DNA of 6,215 nucleotides, from assembly GCA_017615955.1 (NCBI GenBank), contig JAFZZD010000461.1, forward strand, positions 1-6,215. The letters run 5' to 3'. Positions within the stretch are counted from its first letter, which is position 1. Each line of letters starts with the position of its first letter. The notes beneath the pieces were generated by a model, which searched no databases, was not told the origin of the DNA, and saw nothing but the letters and a program-made list of their open reading frames with translations. The stretch is from Victivallales bacterium (GTDB taxonomy: Bacteria; Verrucomicrobiota; Lentisphaeria; Oligosphaerales; Oligosphaeraceae). Below, piece by piece: positions 1-6,194 of the stretch. The position numbers and the translations under genes are program-made.

Positions 1-15
1 CCCTGGCCGCGCGGA
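1..15. repeat. Partial copy of a GC-rich palindromic repeat, cut by the window edge
   Basis: The first 15 bases, CCCTGGCCGCGCGGA, are identical to positions 5088-5102. There they form the loop and right arm of a perfect inverted repeat. The left arm of this copy would lie outside the window, so only half can be seen. Similarity stops soon after: the next bases are GCATCC here and ACAACC in the other copy. A 15-base GC-rich match between two non-coding or gene-end sites suggests an interspersed palindromic element of the REP type, but two copies, one of them partial, cannot establish a family. Confidence 0.5.
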
Positions 16-118
16 GCATCCTCACATACAAGTTTCATCTGATGACCAATCATAAAAAAAACAATGGGCGCATTGTCTTATGGCGATAATGTATTACATT
101 TCGCGTTCACAAAGCCTT
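16..118. other. Non-coding leader region with a weak hairpin
   Basis: I see no gene in this stretch. It is AT-richer than the rest of the window. It contains a run of eight A residues (54-61) next to a small perfect inverted repeat, ACAATG-GGCG-CATTGT (61-76). Read on the - strand this is a 6-bp stem followed by T residues, so it could act as a weak intrinsic terminator for leftward transcription. The stem is short and AT-rich, so that role is uncertain. On the + strand no T tract follows. Confidence 0.3.
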
Positions 119-146
119 TTGACTTTGGGTGCACACATATCATAAT
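119..146 (+). promoter_or_regulatory. Predicted sigma70-type promoter for the operon
   Basis: A -35-like TTGACT (119-124) and a -10-like CATAAT (141-146) are each one mismatch from consensus and are separated by 16 bases. The stretch around the -10 is AT-rich. Transcription would begin at about 152-155, giving a leader of roughly 25 bases before the ATG at 178. That leader contains the Shine-Dalgarno sequence at 165-170. No other promoter of this quality is seen in the gaps between genes, so this site probably drives the whole gene row. Confidence 0.55.
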
Positions 147-177
147 AAAATAACAATACATGACGGAAGGAAGTGGA

Positions 178-1434
178 ATGGACATTTTTACTGGTGGAAA
201 ACGTGTTTTGGGGCTGATGGGTTTGCTGTGTGTATGTGTATTTGCGTGTGCGGTTTATGCGCAGGATGCACCGCCAGCAGATGCGCCGCCCGCAGGCGAG
301 CAGGCAGCAGGCGAAGCTGGTGAGGCAGGCGAGGCGGAACAGGCATTGGACCCCAATGTCTGGAAAGCGCAGAGAAAGGAAATCTTAAGGGAAATTGACA
401 AGGAGGCTGAAAGGCGCGCCAAGGAGACCGTTACCAGAGATAAGATCGCGCTTCTGCTGAACACACGCTCGACAAAATATGAAGAGGATATAAGAACTGA
501 ACAGAACAGGGACCGCCGCAAATTCATCGTCTCCGAGCAGAACAAATGGCGCAATATGGAGGACATGCCTGATTCATACCCGAACATGTCCAAGTATTTG
601 GAAATCCCGATACCGAAATGGGATTTGGAGAAAGGGCGTTTGAAGAATATTGTGAAAAGGGACATGCTCAAGATTCGTGACGACTTGGAGAAGGAGCTTC
701 TGGGAATATTCGAGAAGCATTGCAAGCCAAAGGCAGTTGAGGACCTGGAGCGGGAGGGGCAGGAAAAGTACCCGATGTACAAGATTGAGGAGGGCAAGAA
801 GAAGCCATACGTCACCAACATAACTTTGCGTGGCGGGCGTGGCTATGGCGCAAATAGGATCGAGGGACGCCTTGAGGCGGTTACGGTAAACAGGATAAAA
901 ATCGGCTTCAGGATGATCAGCAGAAACGATTTGGATGAAGACACCCAGGCCCTCTTCTATGATGAAGTAAACCAGAAGATGGTGGAAAAATATGTCTTGC
1001 AGGAACAACGCAGGTACAAGGCAATAAAGGAAGGATTTGTAAACGACTGGGTGTTTATGGTGTATCCTGACCTGCTGATGTCTGAAGGCTACGTTCCAAA
1101 GCTATATCTCGCCAACAAAGTCCAAAGGCGTTCCACCAATGTCAAGAACTGGATACAGAGGGACGTGTATTTTGAAAACCTGTACAATGTCCTTCTGAAG
1201 AAGGAAATTGAGCGCATTAAGCCTGAAATCACGAAAGACTTCTTCGAAAATGCAGTCGAGAAATTCGGGGAGACCATTGGTTGTACAGATGACTTTGAAT
1301 TCGTCAAGGAAGCCGGCGAGCCTGAAGGGACTGGCGAGTGGATGCCAAAGTCCGTTGCGGCTGATTTCAGGATGAAGAAGGAGCAGCAGAACGCGGAACC
1401 CAAGCCGGAAGGCGAGGAAGCGCCAGCACCTTAA
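178..1434 (+). CDS. Secreted, highly charged protein of unknown function (long paralogue)
   Basis: I do not recognise this 418-residue protein. ATG 178 is chosen as the start because GGAAGG (165-170) lies 7 bases upstream and the product begins with a clean Sec signal peptide: basic K8-R9, a hydrophobic core, and likely cleavage after A28 (VYA/QDA). The in-frame ATG at 160 has no ribosome site and would sit almost on the predicted transcription start. After cleavage comes a low-complexity Ala/Gly/Glu/Pro linker (about residues 29-60), then a long, mostly helical, Lys/Glu/Arg-rich body. From about residue 195 a section resembles the secreted protein encoded at 2304-3215. It shares a YPMYKIEEGK-like segment, a probable beta-rich segment ending in RNDLDEDTQALF, a SEGYVPK segment and a C-terminal KDFFENAVEKFGE-like helix. 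The tail (EPKPEGEEAPAP) is again low-complexity. It is probably periplasmic or extracellular. No catalytic motif is visible. A lipoprotein reading of the signal is possible but poor. Confidence 0.85.
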   Translation: MDIFTGGKRVLGLMGLLCVCVFACAVYAQDAPPADAPPAGEQAAGEAGEAGEAEQALDPNVWKAQRKEILREIDKEAERRAKETVTRDKIALLLNTRSTKYEEDIRTEQNRDRRKFIVSEQNKWRNMEDMPDSYPNMSKYLEIPIPKWDLEKGRLKNIVKRDMLKIRDDLEKELLGIFEKHCKPKAVEDLEREGQEKYPMYKIEEGKKKPYVTNITLRGGRGYGANRIEGRLEAVTVNRIKIGFRMISRNDLDEDTQALFYDEVNQKMVEKYVLQEQRRYKAIKEGFVNDWVFMVYPDLLMSEGYVPKLYLANKVQRRSTNVKNWIQRDVYFENLYNVLLKKEIERIKPEITKDFFENAVEKFGETIGCTDDFEFVKEAGEPEGTGEWMPKSVAADFRMKKEQQNAEPKPEGEEAPAP

Positions 1435-1456
1435 TGCGGCAACCATGGAGAATGAT

Positions 1457-2299
1457 ATGTACGATAGCTTGCTCGGGAAGAATGTGAATGTCAGCAATGC
1501 AACGGTAAAGGCATACGAGGATCTGGAGTTCCTCAAGTCCGATTGCTGCCGTCCTATCCGGCTTGAACTGGAATATCTCAAGCCTGATTATTTCATGGAC
1601 TTGTACCAGATACAGTCCACGCTTGTCATATTCGGCAGCGCCCGCATCAAGTCGCCGGAGGAGGCGACCGCCAATCTGGAAAAGGCATTGGCCGATATGA
1701 AGGCGCATCCTGACTCCGCAGAATTCCATGCGAAGCTGGACAAGGCGCAGCAGGACCTAGGCGCCAGCAGATACTACCAGATGGCAAGGGACTTCGGCAG
1801 GATTGTCACCAGGGAGAGCCAGCGTCAGGACGGCACGGACAAGACATTTGTGGTCATTACTGGTGGCGGTGGCGGGATAATGGAGGCTGGCAACAGGGGA
1901 GCCGCCGATGCAGGTGGCATTTCCGCCGCATTGAACATAGTGCTGCCATTCGAGCAGCATGCCAACAAGTACATCACTCCTGATTTGAGTTTTCAGCTGC
2001 ATTATTTCAGCATAAGGAAGATGCATTTCCTCAAAAGGGCGAAGGCATTGGGGTGCTTCCCAGGCGGCTTTGGCACAATGGACGAGCTTTTCGAGGCATT
2101 GACCTTGATACAGACCGGCAAGATAGAACCCATGCCTGTCATACTGTTCGGAAAAGCCTTTTGGGAGAAACTGGTCAACTGGAATATGTTTGTGGAAAAG
2201 GGCTTGATTTCCGAGAAGGATTTGAATATCTTCCATTATAGTGACGACGCACAGGAGGCCTGGAACTATATTTGCAGATTCTACAACAGGGGAGATTGA
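1457..2299 (+). CDS. LOG family protein (nucleoside 5'-monophosphate phosphoribohydrolase-like)
   Basis: This is a 280-residue Rossmann-fold protein of the LOG / 'lysine decarboxylase-like' family (PF03641). The signature motifs are present: a first strand with VIFGSARI (about 57-64), the nucleotide loop GGGGGIMEAGNRGA (136-149), SIRKMHF (185-191) and PGGFGTMDE (202-210). R187 and E210 correspond to the catalytic Arg and Glu of LOG enzymes. Characterised members cleave the N-glycosidic bond of nucleoside 5'-monophosphates, including cytokinin ribotides, releasing base and ribose 5-phosphate. The true substrate here is unknown. It is longer than the compact LOGs of roughly 180-200 residues: an N-terminal extension (CRPIRLELEYLKPDY) and a helical insert after the first strand resemble the long bacterial subgroup. 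Start ATG 1457 is preferred because GGAG (1447-1450) lies 6 bases upstream. ATG 1445 (284 residues) lacks a ribosome site but cannot be excluded. No signal peptide, so cytosolic, between two genes for secreted proteins. Despite the family name there is no reason to call it a lysine decarboxylase. Confidence 0.9.
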   Translation: MYDSLLGKNVNVSNATVKAYEDLEFLKSDCCRPIRLELEYLKPDYFMDLYQIQSTLVIFGSARIKSPEEATANLEKALADMKAHPDSAEFHAKLDKAQQDLGASRYYQMARDFGRIVTRESQRQDGTDKTFVVITGGGGGIMEAGNRGAADAGGISAALNIVLPFEQHANKYITPDLSFQLHYFSIRKMHFLKRAKALGCFPGGFGTMDELFEALTLIQTGKIEPMPVILFGKAFWEKLVNWNMFVEKGLISEKDLNIFHYSDDAQEAWNYICRFYNRGD

Positions 2300-2303
2300 G
2301 TTT

Positions 2304-3215
2304 ATGCGTATGGGAGTCAAGTCATTTTTGATTCTAGTTCTTTTTGCTGTCCTTGTGCAGATGTCAAACGCACAGGAGAGTGCCGCCGACTGCCTGGAAA
2401 ATGCAAAGCAGGCTTTGGATGAGGAAGTGGCGAAAAAGGTGGATCGAGAACTGGTCGCAATGCAGAACAAGATTGAGTTTCCTGTCAAAAAGCCAAGCAT
2501 GTCATGGACACAGGTATATAAAAATGCCTTGAAGGAAGTCGAAGAAGTTTTGGCAAAGACCTACAAAGTAAAAAGTCAAGAAGATTTATTTCTGGAAATC
2601 AGCAAGAAGTACGCTCCGTTCAAGATCGGTGAGCGTATTTCGGTTGTCCAGCGGGTGAAATATGCCAGGACAATCACGGGCAGATACCAGGGCAAGAACA
2701 ACTTGGGCCATGTGCATATCGGTTCCTATTGGATTCCCATCAGGGATTTTGACGACGATACCATCGCCCGCTTTGATCCCGATGAATGTGACAAGCTCAT
2801 AAAGAAGAAACTCAAGCAGGCAATGCACAAGCAGAAGCTGGTTGTGGATTCCGCCAGAAGGGTTGAAATCCTGAAAGTGGCACCAAGAATGCTGCTTGAT
2901 AATGGGTATTCCCCTAAAGATCCTGACAAGACTTCAAAGTCGTATCTGGAAGCTGAAAATTGGGAATCACAGGACAAGCGTCTTGAAAGGCTGGTAAATG
3001 CCCAGAAGGAAAAGTTGAAAGCGGCAATCGCCCATGACTTCATTTACAAATATATGACGGAGCACGGCTTTGTCTATGACGAGGCAAGCGAAATGTATCG
3101 TTCCAAGGACATGCCAAAGCAGAATGAAGTTCAGAATACAGAACCTGCCGACAATGAACCCAAGGAACAAAAAAAAGAAGGACCCCTTGAATTTTTAAAA
3201 AAACACATCTACTAA
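2304..3215 (+). CDS. Secreted, highly charged protein of unknown function (short paralogue)
   Basis: This 303-residue protein starts at ATG 2304, four bases after the LOG stop codon. Its Shine-Dalgarno sequence AGGGGAG (2288-2294) lies inside the last LOG codons, 9 bases upstream, so translational coupling is likely. A Sec signal peptide (K6, then a Leu/Val/Phe core) ends at SNA/QES, cleaving after residue 23. The mature part is rich in Lys, Glu and Asp and is mostly helical, with one likely beta-rich segment (about residues 110-150). It resembles the second half of the protein encoded at 178-1434. Shared landmarks in the same order are KKYAPFKIGE (about 101-110), IRDFDDDTIARF (about 147-158), LLDNGYSPK (about 196-204) and AHDFIYKYMTEHGF (about 242-255). 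The long protein's Pro/Ala linker is missing. The C-terminus is charged and low-complexity. No enzyme motif is seen. It is probably a periplasmic or extracellular partner or variant of the long paralogue. Confidence 0.85.
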   Translation: MRMGVKSFLILVLFAVLVQMSNAQESAADCLENAKQALDEEVAKKVDRELVAMQNKIEFPVKKPSMSWTQVYKNALKEVEEVLAKTYKVKSQEDLFLEISKKYAPFKIGERISVVQRVKYARTITGRYQGKNNLGHVHIGSYWIPIRDFDDDTIARFDPDECDKLIKKKLKQAMHKQKLVVDSARRVEILKVAPRMLLDNGYSPKDPDKTSKSYLEAENWESQDKRLERLVNAQKEKLKAAIAHDFIYKYMTEHGFVYDEASEMYRSKDMPKQNEVQNTEPADNEPKEQKKEGPLEFLKKHIY

Positions 3216-3226
3216 TTCTTGGGAAC

Positions 3227-3241
3227 CCGCAGGTTTTGCGG
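3227..3241 (+). other. Small hairpin ahead of the membrane-protein gene
   Basis: CCGCA (3227-3231) and TGCGG (3237-3241) form a perfect 5-bp stem with a 5-base loop in the 36-base gap between two genes. It lies where a Shine-Dalgarno sequence would be expected; the only purine-rich candidates nearby are AGG (3231-3233), partly in the stem and loop, and a weak GTGG (3244-3247). It might lower translation of the gene at 3252, but a stem this short can arise by chance. Confidence 0.2.
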
Positions 3242-3251
3242 CAGTGGTACA

Positions 3252-5144
3252 ATGTTGTTTGTTGATACAAAGCCTTCCTGGAAAAGCATAGCTCTTCTCG
3301 TGACGCTGTCACTGCTGGTGTTTATGGCCAATATCAGTCTTCCACAGTTGCGCAGAAGCGACGAGGCCCTGAATGCGGCCTACGCACTTGAAATGGCTGG
3401 CGATGGCTTTGCTGAAACTGCGTTGTATGGCGTTTCCGTGCCAGGCTACCCGCTCTATCCATGGCTGGTAAAAATCTGCTCACTTGGCGGTATTCCCACC
3501 ACTTTCGCCTTGAGGCTCCCTGCATTCATCGCCCTTGCAATAATCGCCATTGCATCTGGCATATTCGCCCTGAAACTGCAATCATCATTTGCTGGCATTA
3601 TCGCCTCGTGCATTGTGATGCTCTCCGTGGTTTCATTCAAGATTGGCATCCTGGCCAATGTGGACATTGTCGCCTCATGCCTCATCTCCTGCGCCTGGTA
3701 TCTCCTCTATATCTACGGCTGGTCAAAAAGGCAGTGGGGAATTGCATGGACCATTGCACTGGCACTGGTGTTCATTTGCACTTTCGGATGGGGACTCAAG
3801 GCAGTCTTGATATTCTATCTGCCAATGTTCTTCCTATGGAACAGGCTTGATGGCTTTGAAACCCTGCAGAGTTCACAGCACATCGTATCCGCCCTCGTAG
3901 CCCTGGCGCTTATGGTGGCAAGGTACTTTGTATTCCCGAATACGCCTCTCCTGCCATGGAAGGCACTTGCATTCGTGAATCCACCAGAGACTTTTGCAGA
4001 TTATATCTGGCACCTTGTGGGCATGCTGCCCAAGACAGCCTTCTATCTTCTGCCATGGACACTCCTGTCATGGGCGCCTTTCTGCCTGGCATTGCGCCAA
4101 TTCGAACTTCACAGAACCGCCTGCCACTATCTGCGCGTAATCGTCTCCTCCACATTTGTGCTGTTCCTTGTCCTTCCAGGTGGCTCGCCCTTGCATCTGC
4201 TGCCAGTGCTTGGGCCATTTGCCGTGCTTATGGGCGTACACTCGGAAATCGTGCTCCGCAGGTACAGGGACTTCTTTGCATGCCTTCTGCGCCTGGTTGC
4301 ATGGCTTTGCCTCATAGTCGCCGTGTCAGGCGTCTTGTTCTGGCTTGCGGTCGTATGCAATGCCTTGTGCCTTGACTTCGTGTCCTTCAAGGCCTCATGC
4401 TTTGCCCTGGGGTGCTCCACAGTCGCCTTGCTGGACGTGTGCTTTGCAATACTGTTCAATGGCGGGCGGCTCAGCTTCAGGACATGCACATTGTGGCTCA
4501 TCCTGTGCTGTTCTCTGCTCTACACATCATTGTGGCGCCTGCCTCATGCTGCTTTCCAGTGCTCAGCGCGGAAATGCGCGGAAATGCTGTCCAGCAAGCA
4601 AGGGGCAGAAGTGGAACCCGCTTCAGCGCTTACGCTTCGCGAGGCAATGGAAGAAGACGGAAGCGATACCCTCTATCTTGCAATGCCGCAGCTTTTGGAT
4701 GTGGGGACCATCCTGGTGGAGAACTTCTACCTGCGTATGAAAATAAGATATGTGAAGGATATGCAGACGGATTTGCCACCCGATTGCAAGGTGGCATACG
4801 TGCTCAGCCCATTCATACCCGCTGTGCAGCAGTGGGAGTGGAAGGCGTTCAGCCCGAATGTCCCTATCGGGCGGAAAAGAACATTGCAGATTGACTTCAA
4901 GGGAATGGATGCCCTGCGTGCAATGGAACTTCCCTTGCTTGAATTGCGTGCCCTTGATGAAGAGCCTCTGGTTCTTCAGAACTATCCAGAACTTCGTATC
5001 TACAGAGGCACACTGAAGGAAAAAAGCGTGGCTTTGGCCACGCAGGGCAACAGCAGTCATACGGAGGTTCTGCGTCATGACGCGCGGCCCTGGCCGCGCG
5101 GAACAACCATGCGGAACAACGGCGCAACGGAACCCAGGAATTGA
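3252..5144 (+). CDS. Polytopic membrane protein, probable GT-C (ArnT/PMT-like) glycosyltransferase
   Basis: This is a 630-residue integral membrane protein. TM1 (about 12-30) is followed by SLPQLRRSDEALNAAYALEMAGDG. This matches the layout of the first extracytoplasmic loop of PMT_2/ArnT enzymes, where an Asp-Glu pair (D37-E38) takes part in catalysis or metal binding. GYPLYPW (65-71) resembles the usual PPLYYW segment, and NVDIV with D138 could be the second conserved Asp. About 12-13 hydrophobic helices reach residue ~430, then a soluble, presumably periplasmic, domain of about 200 residues. Family members transfer a sugar from a polyprenyl-phosphate donor to lipid A, protein or another envelope acceptor; donor and acceptor cannot be read here. 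ATG 3252 is chosen; it has only a weak ribosome site (GTGG, 3244-3247). TTG 3219 would add 11 residues but has none. The last ~40 residues (from about 590) are encoded by hairpin and palindrome DNA and look like read-through of former spacer rather than a folded domain. Confidence 0.8.
   Translation: MLFVDTKPSWKSIALLVTLSLLVFMANISLPQLRRSDEALNAAYALEMAGDGFAETALYGVSVPGYPLYPWLVKICSLGGIPTTFALRLPAFIALAIIAIASGIFALKLQSSFAGIIASCIVMLSVVSFKIGILANVDIVASCLISCAWYLLYIYGWSKRQWGIAWTIALALVFICTFGWGLKAVLIFYLPMFFLWNRLDGFETLQSSQHIVSALVALALMVARYFVFPNTPLLPWKALAFVNPPETFADYIWHLVGMLPKTAFYLLPWTLLSWAPFCLALRQFELHRTACHYLRVIVSSTFVLFLVLPGGSPLHLLPVLGPFAVLMGVHSEIVLRRYRDFFACLLRLVAWLCLIVAVSGVLFWLAVVCNALCLDFVSFKASCFALGCSTVALLDVCFAILFNGGRLSFRTCTLWLILCCSLLYTSLWRLPHAAFQCSARKCAEMLSSKQGAEVEPASALTLREAMEEDGSDTLYLAMPQLLDVGTILVENFYLRMKIRYVKDMQTDLPPDCKVAYVLSPFIPAVQQWEWKAFSPNVPIGRKRTLQIDFKGMDALRAMELPLLELRALDEEPLVLQNYPELRIYRGTLKEKSVALATQGNSSHTEVLRHDARPWPRGTTMRNNGATEPRN
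5020..5043 (-). terminator. Terminator-like hairpin on the - strand, inside the end of the membrane-protein gene
   Basis: GCGTGGC-TTTG-GCCACGC (5026-5043) is a perfect 7-bp stem with a 4-base loop, directly preceded by six A residues (5020-5025). Read on the - strand this is a GC-rich stem followed by TTTTTT, the layout of an intrinsic terminator. On the + strand no T tract follows. No gene on the - strand ends here, so the site would only stop antisense transcription coming from the rlmN side, or it may be a relic of an earlier gene arrangement. Confidence 0.45.
5072..5100. repeat. Compound palindromic repeat (REP-like), overlapping the end of the membrane-protein gene
   Basis: Two perfect palindromes overlap. 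GCGTCATGACGC (5072-5083) is a 12-base self-complementary sequence. CGCGCGGCC-CT-GGCCGCGCG (5081-5100) is a 9-bp inverted repeat with a 2-base centre, or an 8-bp stem with a 4-base loop. The right part (5088-5102) recurs exactly at 1-15 of the window. Very high GC, perfect symmetry and a second copy near another gene boundary fit a REP-type interspersed element. Shortly downstream CGGAACAAC occurs twice (5099-5107 and 5112-5120). No T tract follows, so it is not a standard terminator. Confidence 0.6.
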
Positions 5145-5148
5145 TACC

Positions 5149-6174
5149 ATGCATAAGAAAGCCATAAGGGAATTGACCGACAAGGAACTGGGCGAATGGC
5201 TGGCAGCCCAAAAGCAGCCCGCATTCAGGCTGAAACAAATCCTGCAGTGGGTGAATGAAAAGGCAATAGTCTCGTTTGACGAGATGGGAAACGTGCCGGC
5301 GCAACTCAGGGCAACGCTGGAAAAGGACTTCTATCCCTGCGCAGTCAATCCTGTTGAAAAACTCTGCGCGGAGGACCAGACCGTGAAGTGGCTGTCCCAG
5401 CTATGGGATGAGGCTACCGTGGAGACCGTGCTGATTCGCGCACCTGAAAGAAACACGGTCTGCATTAGCACGCAGGTGGGATGCGCAGTAAGATGCGCAT
5501 TCTGCGAAAGCGGGCGCCTGGGATTCGTGCGGAATCTAAGCAAGGCGGAAATCGTGGACCAGGTTGTGCTGGCAAGCCACGAGGCTGGCAAAATTGTGGA
5601 CAACGTGGTTGTCATGGGGACGGGGGAACCCATGCATAACTTCGACAACCTGGTCCAGGCATTGAACTGGCTTTGCGACCAGGAACATGGCATGGGAATG
5701 AGCTGCAGGAACATCACTGTCTCCACCAGCGGCATTACAAACGGCATCAGGCGTCTGGCTGATTTGCAGAGGCCATGGAACCTGGCAATCTCACTCCATG
5801 CACCTGATGACAATATCCGTGCGCAAATCATACCGCCACGCCATAGGCGCCCCATCGCCGAAATCATCGAGGCCTGCAAATACTACCGCCAGAACACGGG
5901 GCGCATGGTGACCTTCGAATACGTGCTTGTCAGTGGCCTCAACGACAGCGAAAGCAACGCAAGGACACTTGCTTCCCTGGCGCATGAGGCACACGCCAAA
6001 GTCAACCTCATCCCCTGCAACAACGGCTCCTCCCGCCTCAAGGCCCCCGATAAATCCACCTGCGACAAATTCCTGGCAGTCCTGGAGCGCAACGGCATAC
6101 AGGCCACCATACGCCACCGCAAAGGCGACGACATCCTCGCTGCCTGCGGCCAGCTCCGAGCCAATCGCAAGTGA
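5149..6174 (+). CDS. rlmN: RlmN, dual-specificity 23S rRNA (A2503-C2) / tRNA (A37-C2) methyltransferase
   Basis: This 341-residue radical-SAM enzyme adds a methyl group to C2 of A2503 in 23S rRNA near the peptidyl-transferase centre and, in characterised members, of A37 in some tRNAs. The N-terminal accessory domain (about 1-90, including FRLKQILQWV) is typical. The [4Fe-4S] cluster motif CAVRCAFC supplies C112, C116 and C119. GTGEP (147-151) is the SAM-binding segment. C105 (TVCISTQVGC) and C333 (KGDDILAACGQL) match the two extra cysteines of the ping-pong mechanism, E. coli C118 and C355. All key residues are therefore present. The RKGDDI sequence before AACGQL favours RlmN over Cfr. ATG 5149 is chosen because AGGA (5136-5139) lies 9 bases upstream and the family N-terminus aligns there. 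ATG 5077 is in frame and also has a ribosome-site-like GGAGG, but would add 24 residues encoded by palindromic repeat DNA. The start lies four bases after the previous stop, so coupling is likely. It is somewhat shorter than E. coli RlmN (384 residues). Confidence 0.95.
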   Translation: MHKKAIRELTDKELGEWLAAQKQPAFRLKQILQWVNEKAIVSFDEMGNVPAQLRATLEKDFYPCAVNPVEKLCAEDQTVKWLSQLWDEATVETVLIRAPERNTVCISTQVGCAVRCAFCESGRLGFVRNLSKAEIVDQVVLASHEAGKIVDNVVVMGTGEPMHNFDNLVQALNWLCDQEHGMGMSCRNITVSTSGITNGIRRLADLQRPWNLAISLHAPDDNIRAQIIPPRHRRPIAEIIEACKYYRQNTGRMVTFEYVLVSGLNDSESNARTLASLAHEAHAKVNLIPCNNGSSRLKAPDKSTCDKFLAVLERNGIQATIRHRKGDDILAACGQLRANRK

Positions 6175-6194
6175 TTGTTCATTTGTGGGGAGGG

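Noticed and set aside
178..270. Lipoprotein signal in gene 1 (a cysteine late in the hydrophobic core, VFAC)
   Set aside because: The residues before C24 fit a lipobox poorly, whereas VYA/QDA is a normal signal peptidase I site.
129..323. A 64-residue + strand reading frame ahead of gene 1
   Set aside because: It overlaps the signal-peptide region of gene 1 in another frame, starts before the predicted transcription start, has no ribosome site and gives a Cys/Arg-rich nonsense-like product.
1757..2500. A 247-residue - strand reading frame across the LOG gene and gene 3
   Set aside because: It is antisense to two genes with clear signal-peptide or motif evidence, matches no family I recognise, and is best explained as a shadow of their codon bias.
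5081..5100. Intrinsic terminator for gene 4 on the + strand
   Set aside because: The stem is strong but is followed by GAACAACC rather than T residues, and it lies inside the coding frame.
4623..5183. A 186-residue - strand reading frame at the GT-C/rlmN boundary that ought to use the - strand terminator
   Set aside because: It runs through the 5020-5043 hairpin instead of ending before it, and its product shows no recognisable domain or start signal. It does not explain the terminator.
5149..6174. Cfr-type antibiotic-resistance methyltransferase instead of RlmN
   Set aside because: The C-terminal RHRKGDDILAACGQL arrangement and overall sequence fit RlmN. Cfr proteins have a different segment before the conserved cysteine.
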